DNA of 5,597 nt from Methanobacteriota archaeon (GTDB lineage: Archaea > Thermoplasmatota > Poseidoniia > Poseidoniales > Poseidoniaceae), in assembly GCA_029979405.1 (NCBI GenBank), contig JAPOHM010000100.1:1-5597 (forward strand), read 5' to 3'. Below are positions 1 through 5,597 of this stretch, piece after piece. Each line of letters opens with the position of its first letter. The stretch's first letter is position 1. Made by a program: the position numbers and the translations under genes. The notes under the pieces were generated by a model. The model was not told the DNA's origin, did not search any database, and saw nothing but the letters and a program-made list of their open reading frames with translations.

Positions 1-450
1 ATTGAACAGGGTCATGAAATCGCCATAATAAGTGGCGGAATGCAGGAAACAGCCAGACAAATTGCTAGTATGTACTCCACTGGAAAACCGTATGTCAAAC
101 GATGGGGTGGTTTGTGCAGTCATTTCGAATTGGATACAAAATTCCACGTTTTTACTAACGGTTGGTTATCTAATTCGCAAGGAAGAATAGAAGATTATGG
201 CAGATATCAAGTTCAAATGAATGGGAAGGGTGCAATTGTAAAGATGCTTCAAAGAAGGTTGGACATTTCGAAGGAAAAAACAATTTCAATTGGTGACAGT
301 GCGGGAGATATTGGAATGTTCCAAGAAAGCGGTCACTCAATTTGTTTCAATCCTTGGGATGAAAAGCCTGTGGCCATAGCGAAAGAAACTATTCGAAGTA
401 GGAACTTAAATGACGTGCTTGAATCAATAAAGAATTACATCAGGGTGTGA
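1..450 (+). CDS. HAD-family (SerB-like, subclass IB) phosphatase, C-terminal part
   Basis: The frame is open from the first base of the window to a TGA at 448-450, giving 149 visible residues; the N-terminus, with the nucleophile motif DxDxT, lies upstream and is not seen. HAD motif II is visible as ISGG (Ser at visible residue 11). The motif III lysine is in NGKG (residue 76). Motif IV is GDSAGD, with acidic residues at 99 and 103 that would bind Mg2+. The tail, a short strand followed by FNPWDEK and a C-terminal helix reading LNDVLESIKN, resembles archaeal phosphoserine phosphatases. Such enzymes are cytosolic and hydrolyse small phosphate esters such as phosphoserine. The substrate is not fixed by what is visible: the GDSAGD form differs from the classical SerB GDGANDLPM, so another small phosphate ester is possible. 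The gene converges on asnS and overlaps its end by 11 bp. Family assignment is firm; serB identity is tentative. Confidence 0.85.
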   Translation: MEQGHEIAIISGGMQETARQIASMYSTGKPYVKRWGGLCSHFELDTKFHVFTNGWLSNSQGRIEDYGRYQVQMNGKGAIVKMLQRRLDISKEKTISIGDSAGDIGMFQESGHSICFNPWDEKPVAIAKETIRSRNLNDVLESIKNYIRV

Positions 451-1810
451 CTCTTCTTGAATCCCTTGGAAATGGAATTACTTCTCTAATATGGTCCGCA
501 CCCGATAGCCAGGAACAAACTCTGTCTACTCCTAATCCGAATCCCCCATGAGGCACCCCTCCGTATGTGCGAGTGTCGATGTAGAACTGATATGGTTCTC
601 TTGGTACACCTTCCTCATCGATTCTCTGAAGAATTTCTTTTTCTGACCATGTTCTCTCTCCACCGCCGATTATCTCTCCATATCCTTCTGGTGCCAACAA
701 ATCATGACACAGAACATATTTTTCATCCTCTGGGTCAACTCTGTGATAGAATGGTTTTGCGATTTTCGGGTAGTGTGTTAAGAAATGCGGTACGTCGAAA
801 TCTTGCGTCAAAACCTTCTCCTTGGAGTAATCCAAATCTTGTCCCCATTCAATATCGATTCCCATTCCTTGCAGTGTTTCCACAGCTTCATCATATCTCA
901 TCCTCGGGTATGGGTTGTCAGCATATCTTGCAATCAAATCTAAGTCTCTCTCAACACTAACTAATTCATCACTTCTTTCATCCAAAACGGTTCTTGCGAT
1001 ATGACGGACTAAACCTTCTCCATGATTCATAATTTCACTATTTGATGCCCATGCAACTTCCATTTCAGCATGCCAAAATTCTGTCAAATGGCGACGAGTT
1101 CGGCTTTTCTCAGCGCGGAAAGAAGGAGCTATTGTGTAAAGCGTCTCCAAGGCAGGCATTGCTGCTTCTGCGTATAACTGCCACGATTGTGTGAGGTATG
1201 CTTTCTTCCCAAAGTATGGCACCTCGAACAAAGTAGAACCGCCTTCAACCGCTCCGGCAACAAAGTTTGGAGCTTGGTATTCAGTAAAATCTCTATTACG
1301 GAAGTATGAGTGTATTGCTCCAAATACGCTTGAGCGAATTTTCAACATATTTGTCATACGGCCAGTTCTTAGGTACAAGTGCCTATTGTCCAACAGGAAT
1401 TCAGTTTCTCCACCATCCGCAGCCACCATGGCTGATTCAGTAATTGGAAAAGGAGTCTCTGGGTTGACACTACCGACAACCTCCGATGAACTTACAACTA
1501 ATTCATGACCACCAGGGGCTCTTTCGTCAACGTTAACAGTACCTCTGAGAATTAATGATGTTTCAATTAATGAGGCTTTGAGGTCTTCAAACGCCTCGTC
1601 GCCAATAACTTCCCTTTTTGCTACACATTGGATAGTTCCGGTTGAGTCGCGGAGCACGACAAATCGAATTTTGTTAGAACCTCTTGATCTTTTTACCCAA
1701 CCCTTGAGTTCGACTTCATCTCCATCATGAGCGCCTGCTTGAACATCGCCAATCCAGAACTCTTTCGACATGGTTGGTGGTAAAGCCTCTTGTCTTTCAA
1801 AGTCACCCAT
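440..1810 (-). CDS. asnS: Asparaginyl-tRNA synthetase (class IIb)
   Basis: Cytosolic enzyme that activates asparagine with ATP and charges tRNA-Asn. With the start chosen here it has 456 residues. An OB-fold anticodon-binding domain lies at about 32-113 (VELKGWVKRSRG, then IRFVVLRDSTGTIQCV). The class II catalytic core follows: motif 1 at about 155-182; the conserved AGAVEGGSTLFEV and YLTQSWQLY blocks at 185-213; motif 2 from FRAEKSRTRRHLTEFW (231) to about 254; EIIGGGERT at 379; and motif 3 GGFGLGVDRV at 422-431. The HLTEFWHAEMEVAW form and the overall pattern match archaeal AsnRS rather than AspRS. The start is uncertain. The longest frame begins at 1858, but its first 16 codons lie in AT-rich, promoter-like sequence. 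ATG at 1810 has a TATA-like box at leaderless spacing. ATG at 1771 (443 residues, MSKEFWIGDV) best matches the usual N-terminus as I remember it. No start has a clear Shine-Dalgarno site. The stop is TGA at 440-442, inside the end of the convergent phosphatase gene. Confidence 0.96.
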   Translation of the reverse strand: MGDFERQEALPPTMSKEFWIGDVQAGAHDGDEVELKGWVKRSRGSNKIRFVVLRDSTGTIQCVAKREVIGDEAFEDLKASLIETSLILRGTVNVDERAPGGHELVVSSSEVVGSVNPETPFPITESAMVAADGGETEFLLDNRHLYLRTGRMTNMLKIRSSVFGAIHSYFRNRDFTEYQAPNFVAGAVEGGSTLFEVPYFGKKAYLTQSWQLYAEAAMPALETLYTIAPSFRAEKSRTRRHLTEFWHAEMEVAWASNSEIMNHGEGLVRHIARTVLDERSDELVSVERDLDLIARYADNPYPRMRYDEAVETLQGMGIDIEWGQDLDYSKEKVLTQDFDVPHFLTHYPKIAKPFYHRVDPEDEKYVLCHDLLAPEGYGEIIGGGERTWSEKEILQRIDEEGVPREPYQFYIDTRTYGGVPHGGFGLGVDRVCSWLSGADHIREVIPFPRDSRRVTP

Positions 1811-1830
1811 AATTTGGATTTCATAATTTA

Positions 1831-1840
1831 TGTGATTTAT
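1831..1840 (-). promoter_or_regulatory. Candidate TATA box for asnS
   Basis: Read on the minus strand this is ATAAATCACA. It is followed 9 bp on by a second ATAAAT, in a run made almost only of A and T. The centre of the first copy lies about 26-27 bases upstream of the ATG at 1810, the spacing expected for an archaeal TATA box feeding a leaderless transcript. The second copy would place the transcript start slightly inside that codon and would favour the ATG at 1771. Inferred from composition and spacing only. Confidence 0.35.
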
Positions 1841-1900
1841 GAGTTGATAATTGTGCATATCGGGGAAACCATGAAACGGTAGTATTGGCCATTATGATAT

Positions 1901-2806
1901 GTGGAAAAAGTAGTAGTCTACGCAATTGGAGGTAATGCACTTTCATCTCCGTCTGGAACAAACCACCAGGAATCTTCTTTAGTGCTCGCTAAAGTTATCA
2001 GTGATGTAGTCGACTTACTGGAAGCAGGATGGAGAGTGGTGTTAACTCATGGAAACGGCCCACAAGTAGGCCATTTGATGAGTTTGGATGCAACTAAACC
2101 AATGGATGAATGGGTTGCTGCAACTCAAGGAATGATTGGTCACAGCATTGCAATAAATCTTGAATCAATTATCAAAAAACGAAACAGACCAGAAACAACA
2201 AGCGTCCTAATGACAAGAGTTTTGGTAGACTCAGAAGATAAAGCTTTCAAGTTTCCCACAAAACCTGTTGGTCGAATACTTTCAGATGAGCAGGTTATGA
2301 AAGAAGATTGGGACATAGCAGAGACCGTAAATGGACCGAGACGTGTTGTAGCATCACCTAAACCTATAGAAATTTTAGATTTAGAAGTGATAAAATCACT
2401 GCTTAAATCAAGAGCGATAGTAATTTGTTGTGGTGGAGGTGGAATACCAGTGATATTTGACGGCAATAACCTCAAAGGAGTTGCGGCAGTAATTGACAAA
2501 GATCACCTCAGTAGTTTACTAGCAGTCAATCTCGATGCCAGTGCGTTGATTATTTCTACAGCAGTTGATTGTTTGAAAGAAAATTTTGGGAAAGAAAATG
2601 AAGTGGATATCAATGAATTGTCTACGGAAGAAGCAAAAAAACTTCTCGAGAAGGGAGAGTTCCCCAATGGCTCAATGGGCCCTAAAGTTCAATCTCTAAT
2701 CGATGCTGTAGACGTTAACTCAAACATGAAGTGTATTATCTGTTCACCTGGTAACGCAATCAAATCCTTGAGAGGCGAATCTGGAACTTCAATTTCATCG
2801 CGATGA
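1901..2806 (+). CDS. arcC: Carbamate kinase
   Basis: Complete 301-residue member of the amino acid kinase superfamily, of normal length for carbamate kinase. It interconverts ADP plus carbamoyl phosphate with ATP plus carbamate (ammonia and CO2), in the cytosol and usually as a dimer. Family motifs appear in order: IGGNAL at 9-14, LTHGNGPQVG at 48-57, AATQGMIGH at 73-81, RRVVASPKP at 147-155, CGGGGIPV at 177-184, VIDKDHLSSLLA at 197-208, and GSMGPKVQ at 257-264 with the lysine near the nucleotide. The start is GTG at 1901: the same frame has a TGA at 1895-1897 and the GGNAL strand begins within ten residues, so almost no other start is possible. No Shine-Dalgarno site or good TATA box is visible upstream. 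It is divergent from asnS. No arginine deiminase or ornithine carbamoyltransferase gene adjoins it in this window, so it could work catabolically (ATP from carbamoyl phosphate) or supply carbamoyl phosphate. The direction is not decided by sequence. Confidence 0.95.
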   Translation: MEKVVVYAIGGNALSSPSGTNHQESSLVLAKVISDVVDLLEAGWRVVLTHGNGPQVGHLMSLDATKPMDEWVAATQGMIGHSIAINLESIIKKRNRPETTSVLMTRVLVDSEDKAFKFPTKPVGRILSDEQVMKEDWDIAETVNGPRRVVASPKPIEILDLEVIKSLLKSRAIVICCGGGGIPVIFDGNNLKGVAAVIDKDHLSSLLAVNLDASALIISTAVDCLKENFGKENEVDINELSTEEAKKLLEKGEFPNGSMGPKVQSLIDAVDVNSNMKCIICSPGNAIKSLRGESGTSISSR

Positions 2807-2814
2807 TGTTCGAA

Positions 2815-2822
2815 TTATAAAT
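2815..2822 (+). promoter_or_regulatory. Candidate TATA box for tRNA-Lys
   Basis: TTATAAAT sits 9 bases after the arcC stop and is a good match to the archaeal TATA consensus. A start 26-27 bases downstream of its centre would fall near 2845, inside the hairpin before the tRNA, giving a short 5' leader. A weaker AT-rich element at 2833-2839 (TTAAATA) is spaced to start transcription almost exactly at the first tRNA base. Which one is used cannot be told from sequence. Confidence 0.4.
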
Positions 2823-2839
2823 TCGGATTAGATTAAATA

Positions 2840-2861
2840 CGACTTGCAAGACCGCAAGTCG
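2840..2861 (+). repeat. Perfect inverted repeat / hairpin at the tRNA 5' boundary
   Basis: CGACTTGC (2840-2847) pairs perfectly with GCAAGTCG (2854-2861) around a six-base loop AAGACC. The last base of the right arm is the first base of the mature tRNA. No T-run follows, so it does not look like a terminator for arcC. It may form in the tRNA leader, possibly affecting 5' processing by RNase P, or it may be a DNA site. The structure is plain in the sequence; its role is unknown. Confidence 0.7.
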
Positions 2862-2934
2862 GGCCTGTAGCTTAGTCAGGTAGAGCGATGGACTCTTAAT
2901 CCATCGGTCGCGGGTTCGAACCCCGTCAGGCCCG
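2861..2934 (+). tRNA. tRNA-Lys (anticodon CUU)
   Basis: A complete 74-base cloverleaf can be drawn. The acceptor stem GGGCCTG (2861-2867) pairs with CAGGCCC (2927-2933), followed by discriminator G2934. The D stem is GCTT/GAGC with a nine-base loop containing GG. The anticodon stem ATGGA/TCCAT encloses the loop CTCTTAA, with anticodon CTT at 2895-2897 reading AAG codons. The variable loop is five bases. The T arm is GCGGG/CCCGT with loop TTCGAAC. CCA is not encoded, so it must be added by the tRNA nucleotidyltransferase. No intron is present. The 3' end touches the stop codon of the convergent rpiA gene with no spacer. Confidence 0.97.
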
Positions 2935-3639
2935 CTAAACTAAATTCCCATTTGGATTGATTAGAGATTCTACTCCGTTCTTTCCTGCGATTATTACAGC
3001 ATCACAGATGTTATTGAATAAGCCAACTTGTACAACTCCTGCAATATTTAGAATTTTAATTTCTAAGTCCACAGGGTCTGAAATATTCGGGCCAGTAAAA
3101 GCATCTGCGATGTAATTTCCGTTATCTGTTACCTTCGGATTACCATTCTCAAGCCTGAGTTTAACATCGCAATTTAGAAGTTTAGAAATTTGGTTTATTG
3201 TTGTAATGTGAGAAAATTCCGTAATTTCTATCGGTAATGGAAATTCTCCTAACGTGGTTACTTTTTTCCTGTCATCAGCGACTACTACCATCGATTTACT
3301 CTGTTGAGCAACTATTTTCTCGCGAAGAAGGGCTGCTCCTCCTCCCTTGATTAATTGGAAATTAATGTCAAATTCATCAGCACCATCGATGACTACATCT
3401 AAACCAGAGATTTCCGATAATTCAACAAGTTCGATGCCGACTTCAACAGCTAATTTTTCTGTAGCAATACTAGTTGGTACTCCGACTATTTGCAATCCTT
3501 CTTCTGCCACCATTCGCCCTAGTTCGATAATTGTATACTTTACAGTTGAACCGGTTCCCAGCCCAACTTTCATGCCACTCTCCACAAATTTACATGCTTC
3601 AATTCCGGCAAGTCGCTTCAATTCTTCAACATCAGACAT
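2935..3639 (-). CDS. rpiA: Ribose-5-phosphate isomerase A
   Basis: Complete 234-residue cytosolic enzyme that interconverts ribose 5-phosphate and ribulose 5-phosphate. It supplies ribose for nucleotides and links to the non-oxidative pentose phosphate or ribulose monophosphate routes. Visible signatures are the phosphate-binding GLGTGST at 26-32, VPTSIAT at 54-60, the catalytic DGADEFD at 85-91 (Asp85, Asp88), KGGGAALLREK at 98-108 (Lys98 and the general-base Glu107), and the C-terminal GVVQVGLFNN followed by a GKNGVESL segment. The length is close to the 220-235 residues usual for the family, and no key residue is missing. The start ATG at 3637-3639 is preceded by GGGAG with a four-base spacer, a weak Shine-Dalgarno candidate. 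The stop TAG at 2935-2937 directly abuts the convergent tRNA-Lys gene. It is divergent from the secreted-protein gene at 3717, separated by 77 bp with no strong TATA box on either strand. Confidence 0.96.
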   Translation of the reverse strand: MSDVEELKRLAGIEACKFVESGMKVGLGTGSTVKYTIIELGRMVAEEGLQIVGVPTSIATEKLAVEVGIELVELSEISGLDVVIDGADEFDINFQLIKGGGAALLREKIVAQQSKSMVVVADDRKKVTTLGEFPLPIEITEFSHITTINQISKLLNCDVKLRLENGNPKVTDNGNYIADAFTGPNISDPVDLEIKILNIAGVVQVGLFNNICDAVIIAGKNGVESLINPNGNLV

Positions 3640-3716
3640 ATTACTCCCAAGAGTTTTCGGTCAATAAGTAATATGAAGCCGAATGTCTAAAGTGCTAAGA
3701 TGAATTAACCAATTCC

Positions 3717-5597
3717 ATGCAGAGGAAATGGTGTTCGATTTTCCTCGTATCTGTTTTCATTATATCTTTGATGTCTCCTCTTTCTAATGCAAATAATTCT
3801 AATCGTGAAATTGATATTGAAATACACATACATCCTAACGGAATATCTGATGATTACACAATAGAGGTTCCAGTGGGGGAAATTGTATCTGATTTAGAGT
3901 TCACGATGACAGAACAACCACATCCTGAAAATAATGTTTTGACATTATCAAAGAAGACAGATTGGTCTGCTGGCACTCTTATCGATGGAATAGATTACAA
4001 CCAAACTGGGTTGAGAGTACTCCCTAATGCATATGAATGGGACTTTGAAGGTTCTACTCAAGGCTGGTCATTTTCTGGCGGAGGATGGGCTCATGGTTAT
4101 GATACGACCTTAGGTGCGACAGCGGGCGTTTATTCTGGGAATTCGGCTATTTACACATATACGGGGAACTATCCAAATTACATGGGTGGTCCATATTGGG
4201 CAACCTCCCCGGTTGTTGATTGTACATCTTGCTCTGGTACTTGGGACTTCAAGTATTGGAAGCGACTTGGTGTTGAGTCAAGGTCTTATGATCGAGCATA
4301 TGTTGCGGTAAAAAATACCAACAATGCTTGGGTTAATATATACACAAATCCGTATGGAACGGTTAATGATGGTTCGTTCTCCCAATCATCTCACGATATA
4401 AGTTCATACATAAACGGTAATCCAAACTTTCAGGTTCGTTTCGGTTTAGGTTCCAGTGATGGTTCAGTGACTTACACTGGTTGGAACATAGATGACGTCA
4501 CGATTGAGCCTCGAACCAGTGCAGGAACAGGTTCAGCTAACTGGACGAGTATGCCTTTTGGACCTGGGGCCATAGGTCAAACGAATACTGATTATGGCTT
4601 GATGTCAATCGATGCAGAAATACCTTCAGGGGCCATGATTCTTTGGAGTCTAATCGATGCTGATGATGGAATGGATATTCCAGGTTTTGCAAATATGATT
4701 GAAATGAGTGCTGACTTAGCAGCGATAAATGTCGAAGAACATCCTCGCATACAATTGAAGGTTCTATTAACTTCGACCTCAGAATCTCCAGTTATTCACA
4801 GCATCAAGATCGGCGGTGGAATCGCAGAATCATTTTCAATAAATGATGGTGGATGGTCAGGATATACATCTTATTCAAACAACAAATTATCTGCTAACGG
4901 AGTGTTAACTTCCCCTGAATGGAAAACTTCTATTCCATTTTCACAAGTTAATTTTGACTATACTGTTATTGGAAGTGCAACACTTGAAGTCTGCTTCGAG
5001 AAGATAGCAAATTGTGATTCATTCAATTGGACCTCAGTCCCACAGTCTGGTGTTTATCGGCTCAACGAACCCAGTGTTTACTTAAATGCAAGATTGAATG
5101 GCTCGGGTTCTTACAGCCTCGACTATTTTGGAGCAGATTTACTGAAGCAATCATCCCCCGAAAATCTGAGAATCGATATTGGACTTGATGGCATAAATGA
5201 ATGGTCGATGCAAAAAACCGACTTCGGTCCTTGGGGATTACAAAACCAGATAATTGATTCAGGTAAATCAAAAGAAATTACAACAGCTAGTTCTCCAGCA
5301 AAGGCGTTTGAATTCTTTCACCCATATTCAACAAATAATTTCTACTCTACTGGAAATATGCATTTCTTTGTTACACCCAAGTCACAGACTGTGAACAATT
5401 TACAATTTGATTTCTATTTAGGTAGTAACTTGATGCTTACTAAATCTATATCAAGCCTATCTTTCCCAGAAAAAGTTGAACTCACTGATGCTGAAATGCA
5501 GTCTTTATTTACTGATTTACAAAGTACAAATCCGAATTCTACACTGAATGGATTAGAACTCTACAAGGTTTCAGTAGTAGCCTCTAGTTCAGAATCA
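3717..5597 (+). CDS. Secreted modular beta-rich protein with MAM/immune-inhibitor-A-like domain, N-terminal part
   Basis: The frame is open from ATG 3717 to the right edge: 627 codons without a stop, so the C-terminus lies outside the window. Residues 1-25 form a Sec signal peptide: basic QRK, hydrophobic FLVSVFIISLM, and a likely cut after SNA at 25. A linker-like region follows, with the phrase WSAGTLIDGIDYNQTGLRVLP just before a beta-sandwich domain at about 105-264. This domain opens with WDFEGSTQGW (108-117) and closes with GWNIDDVTI (255-263), as in MAM-like and M6-peptidase-associated (immune inhibitor A / choice-of-anchor-J type) domains. It carries a CxxC at 169-172. Further beta-rich segments include HPRIQLKVLL (342-351), SPVIHSIKIGGG (357-368) and LRIDIGLDGINEW (484-496). 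Several N-x-S/T sequons are present, fitting glycosylation outside the cell. No HExxH or other catalytic motif is seen in this part, so adhesion or polymer binding is a guess. TCTAAAGT at 3686-3693 is a weak TATA candidate at leaderless spacing. Confidence 0.85.
   Translation, partial: MQRKWCSIFLVSVFIISLMSPLSNANNSNREIDIEIHIHPNGISDDYTIEVPVGEIVSDLEFTMTEQPHPENNVLTLSKKTDWSAGTLIDGIDYNQTGLRVLPNAYEWDFEGSTQGWSFSGGGWAHGYDTTLGATAGVYSGNSAIYTYTGNYPNYMGGPYWATSPVVDCTSCSGTWDFKYWKRLGVESRSYDRAYVAVKNTNNAWVNIYTNPYGTVNDGSFSQSSHDISSYINGNPNFQVRFGLGSSDGSVTYTGWNIDDVTIEPRTSAGTGSANWTSMPFGPGAIGQTNTDYGLMSIDAEIPSGAMILWSLIDADDGMDIPGFANMIEMSADLAAINVEEHPRIQLKVLLTSTSESPVIHSIKIGGGIAESFSINDGGWSGYTSYSNNKLSANGVLTSPEWKTSIPFSQVNFDYTVIGSATLEVCFEKIANCDSFNWTSVPQSGVYRLNEPSVYLNARLNGSGSYSLDYFGADLLKQSSPENLRIDIGLDGINEWSMQKTDFGPWGLQNQIIDSGKSKEITTASSPAKAFEFFHPYSTNNFYSTGNMHFFVTPKSQTVNNLQFDFYLGSNLMLTKSISSLSFPEKVELTDAEMQSLFTDLQSTNPNSTLNGLELYKVSVVASSSES

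Noticed and set aside
565..960. Open frame of 131 codons on the plus strand inside asnS
   Set aside because: It lies wholly antisense to a well-supported AsnRS and its translation has no domain character. The same holds for the frames at 1129-1323 (minus) and 1191-1508 (plus).
440..1810. Aspartyl-tRNA synthetase as an alternative to AsnRS
   Set aside because: The RRHLTEFWHAEMEVAW motif 2, the AVEGGSTLF block and the C-terminal SVPHxGFGLGV-like pattern follow archaeal AsnRS as remembered; a tree would settle it fully.
2140..2499. Open frame of 119 codons on the minus strand inside arcC
   Set aside because: Antisense shadow of the carbamate kinase core; low-complexity Ser/Thr/Ile-rich translation without motifs.
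2840..2861. Hairpin read as an intrinsic terminator for arcC
   Set aside because: It is followed directly by GGCCTG of the tRNA instead of a T-run, and hairpin-dependent termination is not the usual archaeal mode.
3347..3667. Open frame of 106 codons on the plus strand across the rpiA start
   Set aside because: Antisense to the conserved catalytic part of RpiA; Ser/Pro/Thr-rich translation typical of a shadow frame.
4114..4311. Short open frames within the secreted-protein gene (4114-4311 plus, 5062-5271 minus)
   Set aside because: Both are contained in the 627-codon open frame from 3717, which has a signal peptide and recognisable domain ends.
1..5597. Mobile element, CRISPR array, toxin-antitoxin or defence cluster
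   Set aside because: No transposase or integrase motifs, no regularly spaced repeats and no duplicated tRNA end (attachment site) after tRNA-Lys are visible; the genes are housekeeping apart from the secreted protein.

Overview
The window looks like a piece of an AT-rich archaeal chromosome, most likely a planktonic euryarchaeote of the Marine Group II/III (Poseidoniia) type. Support for this is an archaeal-style asparaginyl-tRNA synthetase, a tRNA gene without an encoded CCA end, few convincing Shine-Dalgarno sites, archaeal TATA-like boxes at leaderless spacing, and a long modular secreted beta-rich protein of the kind common in those genomes. The lineage is an inference from style and remembered families; no search was run.

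Layout, left to right. Bases 1-450 (+) hold the C-terminal part of a HAD-family (SerB-like) phosphatase whose start lies off the window. It converges on, and overlaps by 11 bp, an asparaginyl-tRNA synthetase gene on the minus strand (440 to about 1810). After a short divergent promoter region comes a complete carbamate kinase gene with a GTG start (1901-2806, +). A small intergenic stretch with a TATA-like box and a perfect hairpin leads straight into a tRNA-Lys(CUU) gene (2861-2934, +). That tRNA directly abuts the stop codon of ribose-5-phosphate isomerase A on the minus strand (2935-3639). From 3717 to the right edge runs an open frame of 627 codons on the plus strand. It encodes the N-terminal part of an exported surface or extracellular protein with a signal peptide and a MAM/immune-inhibitor-A-like beta-sandwich domain.

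Functionally this is mainly housekeeping: translation (AsnRS, tRNA-Lys), pentose phosphate/nucleotide precursor supply (RpiA), carbamoyl phosphate metabolism (carbamate kinase) and a small-molecule phosphatase. The genes alternate in strand and are probably separate transcription units, so no operon or pathway cluster is visible. There is no sign of a mobile element, CRISPR array, toxin-antitoxin pair or defence system. The least ordinary parts are the truncated secreted protein and the hairpin fused to the 5' end of the tRNA gene. No gene-free stretch exceeds 300 bases.
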